From positions 434,001 through 498,000 of the forward strand of contig CAWGOE010000004.1 in the NCBI GenBank assembly GCA_963824215.1: a stretch of DNA of 64,000 nt, given 5' to 3'. Source of the DNA: VRUE01 sp963824215 (GTDB lineage: Bacteria > Actinomycetota > Thermoleophilia > Solirubrobacterales > 70-9). The position numbers and the translations under genes are program-made. Positions within the stretch are counted from its first letter, which is position 1; the number at the start of each line of letters is the position of its first letter. The notes under the pieces were generated by a model. It was not told where the DNA came from, did no database searches, and saw only the letters and a program-made list of their open reading frames with translations. Shown here one piece after another: positions 33,517-42,375 of the stretch.

Positions 33517-33522
33517 AGCGTA
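33517..33522 (-). promoter_or_regulatory. Probable -10 element of the hydrolase gene (leaderless type)
   Basis: On the minus strand TACGCT stands 6 bases before GTG 33510. The adjacent MITE-like element begins at the next base (33523), so any -35 would lie inside it. Confidence 0.5.
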
Positions 33523-33689
33523 CTGAGGGCCTGTCTCATAACCCGCGCACGCTTGGCGGCGCCGGACACACTTCGCGGGGCGGTGTCCTCGGTCGGCCAA
33601 ATGGCGCTGCCATTCGGCCTCCCTGCGTCCTACCCCGCTCGGTCCGGCACTCGCCAGTCGCACACACGGGTTACGAGACAGGCCCTCAG
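33523..33689. mobile_element. 167-bp MITE-like element with 23-bp terminal inverted repeats
   Basis: Left end CTGAGGGCCTGTCTCATAAC (33523 on) and right end (33667-33689) are inverted repeats over 23 bp with one mismatch. The interior has no coding frame of its own and holds smaller palindromes (GCCAAATGGC-like). Such short non-coding elements are usually mobilised by a transposase elsewhere; none is in this window. Confidence 0.65.
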
Positions 33690-33720
33690 GGACCCGGGAC
33701 CGCCTGCCGATGATTGGTCG

Positions 33721-34428
33721 ATGAACATGGCGAACGAGCACGTGTTCTCGCACGGGATGCAGGACACGCGAGAGGCGATCGAGGCCTGGAACGATCGCCC
33801 CGGACCCGTTCTCGGCAGCTGGCTGATCCTCAGCCTGGCGATCGCGCTCGCGCTGCTGGGAGCGGTTTGGGTCGTAGCTGGCCTGCTCACGGCCGATGTC
33901 ACCCCGATCCACATGCCCGGCCTGACCGAGTCGACGAGCCCGGCCAACATGCTGCCGATTCTCTGGCGCAACTCGCTGGTCCTTGCCCTGCACGCGACCG
34001 CCTGCGTCGCCGGCTTCATCGCCGGCGCCTCGATGCCGATCGCCGCCGCCCAGCGCACCGGCTTCTCACGCTGGGCTCACGTCAAGGCCGGGCAGTTCGC
34101 GATCCTCTTCGTCGCCGCGGTGACCATTTTCTCGCTGCTGACCCAGGCCCTCTACCTCGGCTTCCAGGGGGCGACGATCTCCTACCAGCTCGAGATCTCT
34201 CACGCCCTCCTAATCCTCAGCGTGCTGCCGCACGCCCTCCCCGAGCTGACTGCCCTCTTTCTGCCCCTTGCCGCCTGGCTGATCGCGAGCCGGCGCGGTG
34301 AGTGGAACCAGCTGCTGGCCGCTACCTTCGTCACCGTTGCCCTCGCGATCCCCGTGCTGGTCGTCGCGGCGACGATCGAGGTATATGTCTGGCCGCAAAT
34401 CCTCGAGGCGGTATCGCCCGTCTTCTGA
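33721..34428 (+). CDS. SpoIIM/DUF95-like integral membrane protein
   Basis: The 235-aa product starts at ATG 33721 (33727 is also possible), has a polar N-terminus (MANEHVFSHGMQDTREAIEA) and five hydrophobic segments. The SHALLILSVLPHALPELTAL segment resembles the stage II sporulation protein M family. Members are polytopic proteins of unclear molecular role, not limited to spore formers. The 5' end lies 31 bases after the MITE-like element, whose insertion may have affected its promoter. Confidence 0.6.
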   Translation: MNMANEHVFSHGMQDTREAIEAWNDRPGPVLGSWLILSLAIALALLGAVWVVAGLLTADVTPIHMPGLTESTSPANMLPILWRNSLVLALHATACVAGFIAGASMPIAAAQRTGFSRWAHVKAGQFAILFVAAVTIFSLLTQALYLGFQGATISYQLEISHALLILSVLPHALPELTALFLPLAAWLIASRRGEWNQLLAATFVTVALAIPVLVVAATIEVYVWPQILEAVSPVF

Positions 34429-34442
34429 TCGAGCTCTGCCAG

Positions 34443-34448
34443 TACGCT
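34443..34448 (+). promoter_or_regulatory. Probable -10 element of the CBU_0592-like gene
   Basis: TACGCT stands 8 bases before GTG 34457; no Shine-Dalgarno is seen. Confidence 0.45.
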
Positions 34449-34456
34449 CGCCGGGC

Positions 34457-34690
34457 GTGGACCAGCTCGTACAGATCGTTGGCGCCCTGCTGATTCTTGT
34501 CGCCTTCGCCGCGGCGCAGTTCGGCGCGATGGACCCGCACTCGCGCGCCTACCTAGTGCTCAATTTCGTCGGCTCGGTGATCCTCGCTGTGCTCGCCTGG
34601 GAGGAGCGCCAATGGGGTTTCCTCTTGCTAGAGACGGTCTGGGCGGCCGTCTCCCTCTGGGGCCTTCGCACGTCGTTACGCAGCGTCTGA
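34457..34690 (+). CDS. CBU_0592-like small membrane protein
   Basis: The 77-aa product starts at GTG 34457 (VDQLVQIVGALLILVAFAAA). It has three hydrophobic segments with AYLVLNFVGSVILAVLAWEE and QWGFLLLETVWAAVSLWGL, the pattern of the CBU_0592 family, which is common in actinobacteria. No biochemical role is known to me. It is tightly followed by the DUF3052 gene, 2 bases downstream. Confidence 0.75.
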   Translation: MDQLVQIVGALLILVAFAAAQFGAMDPHSRAYLVLNFVGSVILAVLAWEERQWGFLLLETVWAAVSLWGLRTSLRSV

Positions 34691-34692
34691 CC

Positions 34693-35091
34693 ATGGCTGC
34701 CGGCTACTCGGGCAAGCCGCTGGTCGAGAAGCTCGGCGTCAAGCCCGATTCGACGTTGGTCTTGATTGGCGCACCGGATGGTGCCGAGGGCCTGCTCGAG
34801 CCGCTGTCGCCGGGGGTGAAGCTCCGCCGCGGCAACCGCGGCCGGCGCGAGATGACGATCTGGTTCGTCACCTCCCGGCGTGAGCTTGAGCGCCGCTTCG
34901 ACAACGTCGCCAAGGCGGTCGCCGAGGGCACCCTCTGGATGGCCTGGCCGAAGCGCTCCTCGGGAGTAGTGACCGACCTGACCGAGGACGTGATCCGCGA
35001 CGTCGCCCTGGCCGCCGGCCTGGTTGACACCAAGGTCTGCGCGATCGACGAGACCTGGTCCGGCCTGCGCCTCACCCTGCGCCGCTCATAA
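34693..35091 (+). CDS. DUF3052 family protein
   Basis: The 132-aa product begins MAAGYSGKPLVEKLGVKPDS, the signature of DUF3052, followed by the VTSRRELERRFDNV helix, TLWMAWPKRSSG and the C-terminal VCAIDETWSGLRLTLRR. The family is widespread in actinobacteria and has no established function. Its stop codon TAA forms part of the TAAGAT hexamer preceding leuS. Confidence 0.82.
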   Translation: MAAGYSGKPLVEKLGVKPDSTLVLIGAPDGAEGLLEPLSPGVKLRRGNRGRREMTIWFVTSRRELERRFDNVAKAVAEGTLWMAWPKRSSGVVTDLTEDVIRDVALAAGLVDTKVCAIDETWSGLRLTLRRS

Positions 35092-35094
35092 GAT
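35089..35094 (+). promoter_or_regulatory. Possible -10 element of leuS
   Basis: TAAGAT overlaps the upstream stop codon and stands 9 bases before the leuS ATG. Confidence 0.35.
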
Positions 35095-35103
35095 CGATCG
35101 TCG

Positions 35104-37593
35104 ATGAGCGGTTACGACCCCAAGGTAGTCGAGGCAAAGTGGCAGCAGCTCTGGGCTGAGGAGAAGACCTGGGAGGTCGCCAACCCCGGCCAGCCTGGCC
35201 ACGGCGCCGAGAAGCCGAAGTCCTACGTGCTGGAGATGCTGCCCTACCCATCGGGTGAGCCTCACGTCGGTCATCTCAAGTGCTACGCGGTGGGTGACGC
35301 GATCGCCCACTTCCGCCGCCGCCACGGCTTCGAGGTGATCCACCCGATGGGTTACGACTCCTTCGGCCTGCCAGCGGAGAACAACGCGATTAAGACCGGC
35401 GAACCACCGCGCGTGGCAACCGAGCGCTCGATCGAGTCCTTCCGTCGCCAGTTCCGCGAGTGGGGGATCTCGATCGACTGGTCACGCGAGCTCGCCACCC
35501 ACACGCCCGAGTACTACCGCTGGACCCAGTGGATCTTCCTGCGCCTCTTCGAGCGTGGCCTCGCCTACCGCGACGAGGCGCCGGTGCAGTGGTGTCCAAA
35601 AGACGCCACGGTGCTCGCCAACGAGCAGGTGGTGGATGGTCGCTGCGAGCGCTGCGGGACCCCAGTCGAACAACGGCGGCTCGAGCAGTGGTTCTTCAAG
35701 ATCACCGACTACGCCGAGCGGTTGCTTGCCGACTTCGACCTGCTTGAGTCATGGCCCGATCACGTTGTCACCATGCAGCGCAACTGGATCGGTCGCTCCG
35801 AGGGGGCCGAGGTGACCTTCCGCTGCGAGCAGCTCGACCTCGACTTCCCCGTCTTCACCACCCGCCCCGACACGCTGTTTGGCGCGACCTTCTTCGTCCT
35901 CGCGCCTGAGCACCCGGAGCTCGAGCGGTTGATCGCTGGCACGCCGGTGGAGGAAGAGGTGCGCGAGTACATCAACCGCGTTGCCCGCGAGTCGGTGGAG
36001 GACCGGGGTGACGAGGATCGTCCGAAGACGGGCGTGCCGCTCGGTCGCACTGTCGTTAACCCGGTCAACGGCGAGGAGATCCCGATGTTCGTCGCCGACT
36101 ATGTATTGATGGAGTACGGCACCGGCGCAATCATGGCGGTGCCCGCGCACGACACGCGTGATTATGAGTTCGCCCGCACCTTTGACTTGCCGATCAAGCG
36201 TGTGATCGAAGGCTCCGATCCGGAGGTCGCCCGCGATGAGGAGGGCTTGCCCTACCCCGGCGACGGCCCGATGGTCGGCTCGGGGCGCTTCGACGGCAAG
36301 CACAACCGCGAGGCCTACGAGGAGATCGTCGCCTGGCTCAAGGGGGACGGGCGGGGCGAATCCGCCGTCAACTACCGCCTCCGCGACTGGCTCGTTTCGC
36401 GCCAGCGCTACTGGGGGGCGCCGATTCCCGTCATCTACTGCGATCAGTGCGGCATCGTCCCGGTCCCCGACGATCAGCTCCCGGTCGAGCTGCCCGAGGT
36501 CGACGATTACGCCCCGCAGGGCCGCAGTCCCTTGGCCGCAGCCGAGGATTGGGTCGCCACCGAGTGCCCGCGCTGCGGCGCTGCCGCCCGGCGCGAGACC
36601 GACACGATGGACACCTTCGTCGACTCCTCTTGGTACTTCATCCGCTACCTCGATCCGCGCAACAAGGGGGCCGCTTGGGATCGGGCGGCGGCCGACAACT
36701 GGCTGCCCGTAGACCAGTACATCGGCGGGGTCGAGCACGCGATCCTGCACTTGATGTACGCGCGCTTCTTCACCAAGGCGCTCGCCGACCTCGACTACCT
36801 CGAGGTGCAGGAGCCCTTCGCCAACCTGTTCACCCAGGGGATGATTACTCGCGACGGCGCCAAGATGTCGAAGTCGAAGGGCAACACGGTCAGCCCGGGC
36901 GAGTACGTCGAGCGCTACGGCGCCGATACGGCCCGCACCTACATATGTTTCATGGGCCCGCCCGAGCGCGGCGGTGACTGGTCAGACGAGGGCGTGGAGG
37001 GCGTACAGCGCTTCCTCTCGCGGCTGTGGCGGCTCTGCGAGGAGGTTGGGGCGAAGGACAGCACCCCGGTGGACTCGATCGCCGCAGACGGTGAAGCGCG
37101 AGAGCTCCTCGCCAAGGCCCATTGGGCGATCGACAAGGTGAGCCGCGATTTCGAGCGCGGTTTCCAGTTCAACACCGTAATCGCCGCGGTGATGGAGCTG
37201 GTGAACGAGGCCTACCGCGTCAAGGACGGCATCTATGGGGATCCGGCTGGTCTCGCTGCGGTTCGCTTCGCCACCGCCACCGCTGCCTCACTGATCTTTC
37301 CTTTCGCCCCGCATCTCGGCGCTGAGATTTGGCAGAGGCTGGAGGGGGGTCGCGTTTGGGAGGTGCCTTGGCCGGTCCCCGACCCGGCGCTGCTTACCAG
37401 CGACACCGTCACTCTCGTGGTCCAGGTCAACGGCAAGCTGCGCGACCGTATCGAAGCTCCCAGCGAGGCGCCGGAAGCTGAGCTTCTCGCGCTTGCCCGT
37501 GAGAGCGAGAAGGTGCGCCGCCACCTCGACGGCAAAGAGATCGTCAAGGAGATAGTCGTGCCGGGGAAGCTCGTAAACCTGGTTGTGCGTTAG
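35104..37593 (+). CDS. leuS: Leucyl-tRNA synthetase
   Basis: The 829-aa product has HIGH as HVGH (PYPSGEPHVGHLKCY), KMSKS as AKMSKSKGNTVSP, a CP1 editing domain with TTRPDTLFGATFFVL, and a zinc-type cluster (CERCGTPVEQR). The C-terminal domain ends GKLVNLVVR. It charges tRNA-Leu and edits norvaline or isoleucine errors. Length and domain order are those of bacterial LeuRS. It ends 56 bases before a cupin gene. Confidence 0.97.
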   Translation: MSGYDPKVVEAKWQQLWAEEKTWEVANPGQPGHGAEKPKSYVLEMLPYPSGEPHVGHLKCYAVGDAIAHFRRRHGFEVIHPMGYDSFGLPAENNAIKTGEPPRVATERSIESFRRQFREWGISIDWSRELATHTPEYYRWTQWIFLRLFERGLAYRDEAPVQWCPKDATVLANEQVVDGRCERCGTPVEQRRLEQWFFKITDYAERLLADFDLLESWPDHVVTMQRNWIGRSEGAEVTFRCEQLDLDFPVFTTRPDTLFGATFFVLAPEHPELERLIAGTPVEEEVREYINRVARESVEDRGDEDRPKTGVPLGRTVVNPVNGEEIPMFVADYVLMEYGTGAIMAVPAHDTRDYEFARTFDLPIKRVIEGSDPEVARDEEGLPYPGDGPMVGSGRFDGKHNREAYEEIVAWLKGDGRGESAVNYRLRDWLVSRQRYWGAPIPVIYCDQCGIVPVPDDQLPVELPEVDDYAPQGRSPLAAAEDWVATECPRCGAAARRETDTMDTFVDSSWYFIRYLDPRNKGAAWDRAAADNWLPVDQYIGGVEHAILHLMYARFFTKALADLDYLEVQEPFANLFTQGMITRDGAKMSKSKGNTVSPGEYVERYGADTARTYICFMGPPERGGDWSDEGVEGVQRFLSRLWRLCEEVGAKDSTPVDSIAADGEARELLAKAHWAIDKVSRDFERGFQFNTVIAAVMELVNEAYRVKDGIYGDPAGLAAVRFATATAASLIFPFAPHLGAEIWQRLEGGRVWEVPWPVPDPALLTSDTVTLVVQVNGKLRDRIEAPSEAPEAELLALARESEKVRRHLDGKEIVKEIVVPGKLVNLVVR

Positions 37594-37636
37594 TCCATCG
37601 CCGCTTGGTTTTCACGGCCTAGGGCCTCTTTTCTGG

Positions 37637-37642
37637 TACAAA
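37637..37642 (+). promoter_or_regulatory. Possible -10 element of the cupin gene
   Basis: TACAAA stands 7 bases before ATG 37650; the last base departs from the usual T. Confidence 0.35.
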
Positions 37643-37649
37643 GCCGCCG

Positions 37650-38048
37650 ATGCTCGTCAGACGACTTTCGGATGCGCCCGCCGAGGAGTGGCACCGGGTT
37701 CGGTACCACGCCCTGATGGATGCTGGTCAGCTCGGCGCCCGCAACATGTCGGTCACCTGGCTTGAGGTTCCTGCCGGCGCCGAGCAGACTCTGCGCTCCG
37801 ACGAGGAGGCCGAGCAGGTTTACGTGGTGGTGCGCGGAGCGGGAACGATGTCAGTCGTCGGCGACACCCAAGACGTGGGGGAGGGCGATCTGATTCTCGT
37901 CCCACCCGCCACCGATCACTCGATCGCCAATAACGGCGAGGCGGCGCTTACCTGTGTCTCGGTGCAGTCACCGCCAGTTGCCGCAGCTGAGCTGTACAGC
38001 GATCAGCTCGCCGAGGTCGCCGGTTACGACGACGACGAAAATTTGTAA
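37650..38048 (+). CDS. Cupin-domain protein
   Basis: The 132-aa product is one cupin barrel: VTWLEVPAGAEQTLRSDEEA corresponds to the first cupin motif, with EEAEQVYVVVRGAGTMSV, and GEGDLILVPPATDHSIAN to the second with its His. The first motif has lost the usual His-x-His (it reads Q..R), so metal binding may be incomplete. The C-terminus is acidic (GYDDDENL). Function is unknown. It lies between leuS and comEA, probably as a separate transcription unit. Confidence 0.78.
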   Translation: MLVRRLSDAPAEEWHRVRYHALMDAGQLGARNMSVTWLEVPAGAEQTLRSDEEAEQVYVVVRGAGTMSVVGDTQDVGEGDLILVPPATDHSIANNGEAALTCVSVQSPPVAAAELYSDQLAEVAGYDDDENL

Positions 38049-38105
38049 CTGAATCGTTCGCTTGCGCGCGCCACGTGTGCGCGTGCGCCGGCAAGGCTCG
38101 TGGCC

Positions 38106-38690
38106 ATGCCCGAGCTTTCGCGGTCTCAGCTGGTTGCCTACGGGGCGGTTGCCGTGGCGCTGCTGCTCGTCGGCGCCCGCGCGATACGGGCCGATGGGGG
38201 CGATGGCGCCGCGCCGTTTGCCTCCACGCCAAGCGCAAGTGGTGAGATCAGCCTGAAGAGCGGCGGCGGCGCCGACATCGTGATCGACGTGGCGGGAGCC
38301 GTTCGGTGGCCCGGGGTTTACCGGCTGCCGGCCGGGGCACGGGTCGTCGACGCGATCGATCGGGCGGGGGGCCCGGCAGGTGGGGCGATGCTCGAAGGCA
38401 TCAACCGAGCTGCGCGCCTGACCGATGGCCAGCAGGTGATGGTGCCCGAGCGCGGACCCGACGGCACGATTGCGACGACGGGCGCCGGGGTGGGGGACGG
38501 ACCGATCAGCCTTGGCGGCGCGAGCGTCGAGCAGCTCGAAACGATCGACGGCATCGGCCCGGTGACCGCCGGCAAGATCGTCGAATACCGCGACCAGCAC
38601 GGTGGCCTCGCCTCTGTCGATCAGCTCGACCAGGTGAGTGGAATCGGCCCGGCGACGATGGAGTCGCTGCGGGCTCGGCTGCAGCCCTGA
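38106..38690 (+). CDS. comEA: Competence protein ComEA (DNA receptor)
   Basis: The 194-aa product from ATG 38106 (GTG 38100 is possible) has an N-terminal membrane anchor (about residues 8-25). A SLBB-type domain follows (VIDVAGAVRWPGVYRLPAGA, RVVDAIDRAGG), then tandem helix-hairpin-helix motifs (LETIDGIGPVTAGKIVEYRD, QVSGIGPATMESLRA). ComEA binds double-stranded DNA outside the membrane and passes it to ComEC, encoded next. AAGG at 38094 is a plausible Shine-Dalgarno for ATG 38106. Confidence 0.9.
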   Translation: MPELSRSQLVAYGAVAVALLLVGARAIRADGGDGAAPFASTPSASGEISLKSGGGADIVIDVAGAVRWPGVYRLPAGARVVDAIDRAGGPAGGAMLEGINRAARLTDGQQVMVPERGPDGTIATTGAGVGDGPISLGGASVEQLETIDGIGPVTAGKIVEYRDQHGGLASVDQLDQVSGIGPATMESLRARLQP

Positions 38691-38694
38691 CGCC

Positions 38695-40521
38695 TTGTCC
38701 CCGCACCGTCTCTTCCTGCCGCTTCTCCTGACCGCGACAGCAGTTGTCCTGGCGCTCTTTCACAGCGATGAGATCCGCGGCCGAGCCGAGATCGCGCTTG
38801 GCAAGGGAATGCCCGCCCGCGAGGCGGCGCTGGCACGTGGTTTCGTCCTCGGCGAGGACGAGCAGGTCGACGAGCAGACGATCGATGATTTCCGCCGCTC
38901 CGGGCTGAGCCATCTTCTCGCGGTGTCGGGCCAAAACGTCGCCCTCCTCGCCCTGCTGGCGATGCCGGCGCTGGCCGCGCTTGGCATTCCGCTGCGGGCC
39001 CGCCTCGTCTGGCTGCTCGGCCTGATCGCCGTGTATGTGCCGCTGGCCGGAGCCGGTCCGTCGATCCAGCGGGCGGGAATCATGGGCGCGCTGAGCGTGC
39101 TCGCCACCCTTGCCGGTCGTCGCGCTTCGCGTCTGTACGCGCTGGCAATCGCCGCCGTCGTCCTGCTTGTGGTCGAGCCGACGATCGCCGCTGACATCGG
39201 CTGGCAGCTCAGCTTTGCGGCGGTGCTGGGGATTTTGATCTTCGCCGCGCCGTTACGGGCAGCGCTGGGAGACCGGCTCGGCGCGCGTGGCTGGCGGCGT
39301 CCGCTGATCGAAGCAGCGGCGATGACGATTGCTGCCACGATCGCGACCGCGCCGCTGATCGCCTTCCACTTCGAAGCGGTCTCGACCCTGACCCTCGCGG
39401 CCAACCTCTTGGCGCTCCCCGCGGTGGCCCCGGCGATGTGGCTGGGGATGCTGGCCGCGGCGGCGGGTCAGGTTCCCGGCTTCCCGGTCGAGGCGCTCAA
39501 CGCGGTCAACGCACTGCTGCTGGCCTACATCGCCCAGGTGGCCGCCTGGTGCGGCCGGCCGAGTTGGGCCTACCCGCACCTACAGCTCGGCGTTGGCGGG
39601 TTGATCGCCGTCTACGCTGCGATCGCGATCGCAGCGATCGTCACGCCGCGCCTTTCTCGCCTGCGTCGGCCTACCCGTAGACATAGGCGAACAGGAGGCG
39701 CAGCGGCCTTGGCCGTCGGCCTCGTGGTGCTTGCCCTGGCTTGGCCCGCCGCTGGTGGCGCCGGGCAAGCGATGGGTCCACCTGCCGGCCTGCGCGTGTC
39801 GGTGCTCGATATTGGCCAGGGCGACTCGATCTTGCTGCAGCCGGCGAAAGCGCCAGCGTTACTCATCGACGGTGGGCCGCCGGGCGAAGGGCTCGACGAG
39901 AAGCTGCGTGCGGCTGGGGTCGAGCGGCTTGGCGCCGCGATCGTCACCCACGCCGAGTCCGACCATGCGGCCGGGATCCGCGAACTTTTGGGCGTGCTGC
40001 CGGTGGGCCAGGTCCTCTTCGGCGTCCCTGATCAGGCGACGCTTGCCGCCGCAGCAGCAGCCGCGGTCCCCAGCGGCCAGTTGGCCCGCGGCAGCGAGCT
40101 TCGCACTGGCCGCCTGCGACTCGACGTTCTCTGGCCGCCCGCTGAGCTGCTTGCCGGGTCGGCCCGCGACCAAGACCCGAACCAGCTCGCGATCGTGATG
40201 CGGGCGCAGTGGGGCCGTTTCTCGATACTGCTGAGCGCCGACGCAGAGGCCGAGGCAGTCCCGCTCGAACCTGGGCCGGTCGACGTGCTCAAGGTCGCCC
40301 ATCACGGCAGCGAGGATGCCGGGCTCGCCGAGCTGCTCGATCGGGCGCGGCCACGCCTGGCGGTGATCTCTGTCGGCGCCGACAACCCGTTCGGGCATCC
40401 GACTGCCGCCGTGCTTAAGGCGCTTGCCGACCGAGGGGTTCGGGCCCTGCGCACCGACCGCGACGGGACAGTTGTGCTCGAGGTGGTGGGCGACGCGATC
40501 GAGGTGACCAGCGGGGGCTGA
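38695..40521 (+). CDS. comEC: ComEC/Rec2 DNA uptake channel (short form)
   Basis: From TTG 38695 the product is 608 aa. The central Competence domain is clear (FRRSGLSHLLAVSGQNVALL) with about ten membrane helices. The C-terminus is a metallo-beta-lactamase-like domain: DIGQGDSILLQ, THAESDHAAGI and KVAHHGSEDAGL. ComEC forms the channel for single-stranded DNA entry. The N-terminal OB-fold (DUF4131) present in most ComEC proteins is missing; only one membrane helix precedes the Competence domain. The frame extends upstream into comEA without similarity. Confidence 0.88.
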   Translation: MSPHRLFLPLLLTATAVVLALFHSDEIRGRAEIALGKGMPAREAALARGFVLGEDEQVDEQTIDDFRRSGLSHLLAVSGQNVALLALLAMPALAALGIPLRARLVWLLGLIAVYVPLAGAGPSIQRAGIMGALSVLATLAGRRASRLYALAIAAVVLLVVEPTIAADIGWQLSFAAVLGILIFAAPLRAALGDRLGARGWRRPLIEAAAMTIAATIATAPLIAFHFEAVSTLTLAANLLALPAVAPAMWLGMLAAAAGQVPGFPVEALNAVNALLLAYIAQVAAWCGRPSWAYPHLQLGVGGLIAVYAAIAIAAIVTPRLSRLRRPTRRHRRTGGAAALAVGLVVLALAWPAAGGAGQAMGPPAGLRVSVLDIGQGDSILLQPAKAPALLIDGGPPGEGLDEKLRAAGVERLGAAIVTHAESDHAAGIRELLGVLPVGQVLFGVPDQATLAAAAAAAVPSGQLARGSELRTGRLRLDVLWPPAELLAGSARDQDPNQLAIVMRAQWGRFSILLSADAEAEAVPLEPGPVDVLKVAHHGSEDAGLAELLDRARPRLAVISVGADNPFGHPTAAVLKALADRGVRALRTDRDGTVVLEVVGDAIEVTSGG

Positions 40522-40618
40522 CGCTCGTGCGCTTGTCGCCAGGCAGGGACTAGACGGATCTACGAATCGATATTGGGGTTCTCTCGCTCCAGGCTTGCCG
40601 ATTTGCGCGCAGCGGCCG

Positions 40619-41368
40619 ATGGGCGTAGCGGTGGACTTCAAGCCCAGATATCGATGGCTGCGCTCGCCGAAGAAGCCAAGCGTGCTCGGCGGTGGGCTAC
40701 TGGAGCGGGCGCGCAGTACAACGTTGGCGCTGCTGGGCGCGACCACCGCGGTCGGTCTTGCGATAGTTGCCCTGGCGCTCAACCAGAGCTGGCCCCTCGT
40801 CGCGGACAGCCCGCTGCCCATTGCGCCCCCTCGGCATGAAGCCGTCGGCAAGGCAACCGTTGCGGCTCAGGCGGTCGCAAACGCGCCTCACTCCGGACTC
40901 ATTCGCCTGAACGGCGCGACGGGCCCCGACTCTCGCGACGCCACCCGCAGAGGCGCCAGCGGTGGCGCTCAGGCGCCCGAGAGCGGCTTTGCGCCCTCTG
41001 CCTCGGCCGAGCTGGTCGTCGCTCCTTCTGCGCCGGCCGAGCCGCAAGGGGACGCTCCGCGCGGCAGCAACGATCCGGCGCCCGCCCCTACGCCCGCGGG
41101 GAACCCCCCCCAGGCGCCCGCAACCCCCGTTCCGGTCTCTGCGCCCGCTCAGCCCGAACCCGCGCCGCAGCCGTCGCCCGCGGCCGAAAGCACGCCGCCC
41201 CCGGTGTCAGCGGAAGTCCCGGTCGACTCGTCTGACGACGACGATTGGGGCGACGATCATGATTGGGATGACGATGATCGAGACTGGGACGACCGCGACT
41301 GGGACGACGATGACTGGGGTGGCCATGGGCGTGGTCGCCACGGGTCTCGCGGTCACCACGACGACTGA
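40619..41368 (+). CDS. Hypothetical single-pass protein with Pro/Ala-rich stalk and Asp/Trp-rich tail
   Basis: From ATG 40619 the product is 249 aa: a basic N-terminus (FKPRYRWLRSPKKPSV), one membrane helix (TLALLGATTAVGLAIVALAL), and about 100 residues rich in Ala, Pro, Ser and Thr. The tail consists of tandem Asp/Trp repeats (DWGDDHDWDDDDRDWDDRDW) and ends in His/Gly/Arg. The layout suggests a membrane-anchored, surface-exposed stalk with a highly acidic tail, perhaps cation-binding. No family recognised. It lies between comEC and holA. Confidence 0.6.
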   Translation: MGVAVDFKPRYRWLRSPKKPSVLGGGLLERARSTTLALLGATTAVGLAIVALALNQSWPLVADSPLPIAPPRHEAVGKATVAAQAVANAPHSGLIRLNGATGPDSRDATRRGASGGAQAPESGFAPSASAELVVAPSAPAEPQGDAPRGSNDPAPAPTPAGNPPQAPATPVPVSAPAQPEPAPQPSPAAESTPPPVSAEVPVDSSDDDDWGDDHDWDDDDRDWDDRDWDDDDWGGHGRGRHGSRGHHDD

Positions 41369-41382
41369 GCAGCTCGCAGCCT

Positions 41383-41388
41383 TAGACT
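41383..41388 (+). promoter_or_regulatory. Probable -10 element of holA (leaderless type)
   Basis: TAGACT stands 6 bases before the holA ATG at 41395, with no Shine-Dalgarno. Confidence 0.55.
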
Positions 41389-41394
41389 CGGTTC

Positions 41395-42375
41395 ATGGCC
41401 GAGGATATGCGCTCGCTTTACCTGATCGCCGGCACCGACGGCGCGAAGATTGACGCGACCCGGGCACGCCTGCGATCGCGGGCGGAGCGCGACGGTGGGC
41501 CTGCGTCGCTGCAGATCTTCGAGCCGGGGGAGGGCCGCGGCGCGCCCGATCATGAAGGTCTGCTTGCCGCCATCCCGGCGATGTCGCTGACCGAGTCGCG
41601 CCGCTACCTGCTCGCCGATGGCGTGGAGCGTTGGCGGGACAAACAGCTGGAGGCCGTGGCCGCGGCGCTTGCCGAGCTGCCTCCCGACCTCAGCGTCGTC
41701 TTGATCGCCCGCGACAAGGCGCCACCGAAGTTGAGCGCAGCAGTCAAGGCCGCGAAGGGGGAGATTCACGAGTTTGCGGCCCCGAAGGCGAGGGATATGC
41801 CGCGGATCCTGATCGGCGATGCGAAGCGACTCGGCTTTAGCCTCGACCCCGCGGCCGCTCGCATGCTGGTGGACCGGATGGGCGCAAATCCGCAGCGCCT
41901 CCAAAACGAGCTGGAGCGCCTCTTGCTCTGGGCTGGTGAGGGCGGGGAGGTAAGTGCTGCAGATCTAGACGCGATGATTGCCGATACGTCTGAAGCGGCG
42001 GTGTGGGCACTCTCAGACGCCCTGCTCGAGCGCGACGCGGCGCGGGCGCTCGGCATCGGTGAGCGACTGATCTCGCAAGGGGAGAACGTCACCGGCTTGA
42101 TTTACGGCCTTGCCTCACGTTTGCGCAAAGCTTGCGCCGCGGCAGCCATGCTGGAGGAAGGCTCGCCGCCGAAGCAGGTCGAGTCGAGCCTCGGCATGCA
42201 TCCCTACGCGGCGAAGCAACTGGTCGCCAAGTTGCAGGGGACCGAGGTCGATGATCTGCGAGCAGCCACCATTGCCCTGGCTGATCTAGAGGTCTGGTGC
42301 CGCGGCGGCGCCGACTACGGCGACGAATTGGCCTTGACCCTCGCGCTGCGAGCTGCAGCCGGCGCGCCGGCCTGA
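41395..42375 (+). CDS. holA: DNA polymerase III delta subunit
   Basis: The 326-aa product begins MAEDMRSLYLIAGTDGAKID. The AAA-like fold without a functional P-loop is typical of HolA, as are LLADGVERWRDKQLEA, VVLIARDKAPPKLSAAVKAA and the NPQRLQNELERLLLWAG region, with the C-terminal clamp-loader collar domain (VTGLIYGLASRLRKACAAA). It opens the beta clamp in the clamp loader. rpsT is convergent directly after its stop, the common holA-rpsT neighbourhood. Confidence 0.9.
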   Translation: MAEDMRSLYLIAGTDGAKIDATRARLRSRAERDGGPASLQIFEPGEGRGAPDHEGLLAAIPAMSLTESRRYLLADGVERWRDKQLEAVAAALAELPPDLSVVLIARDKAPPKLSAAVKAAKGEIHEFAAPKARDMPRILIGDAKRLGFSLDPAAARMLVDRMGANPQRLQNELERLLLWAGEGGEVSAADLDAMIADTSEAAVWALSDALLERDAARALGIGERLISQGENVTGLIYGLASRLRKACAAAAMLEEGSPPKQVESSLGMHPYAAKQLVAKLQGTEVDDLRAATIALADLEVWCRGGADYGDELALTLALRAAAGAPA

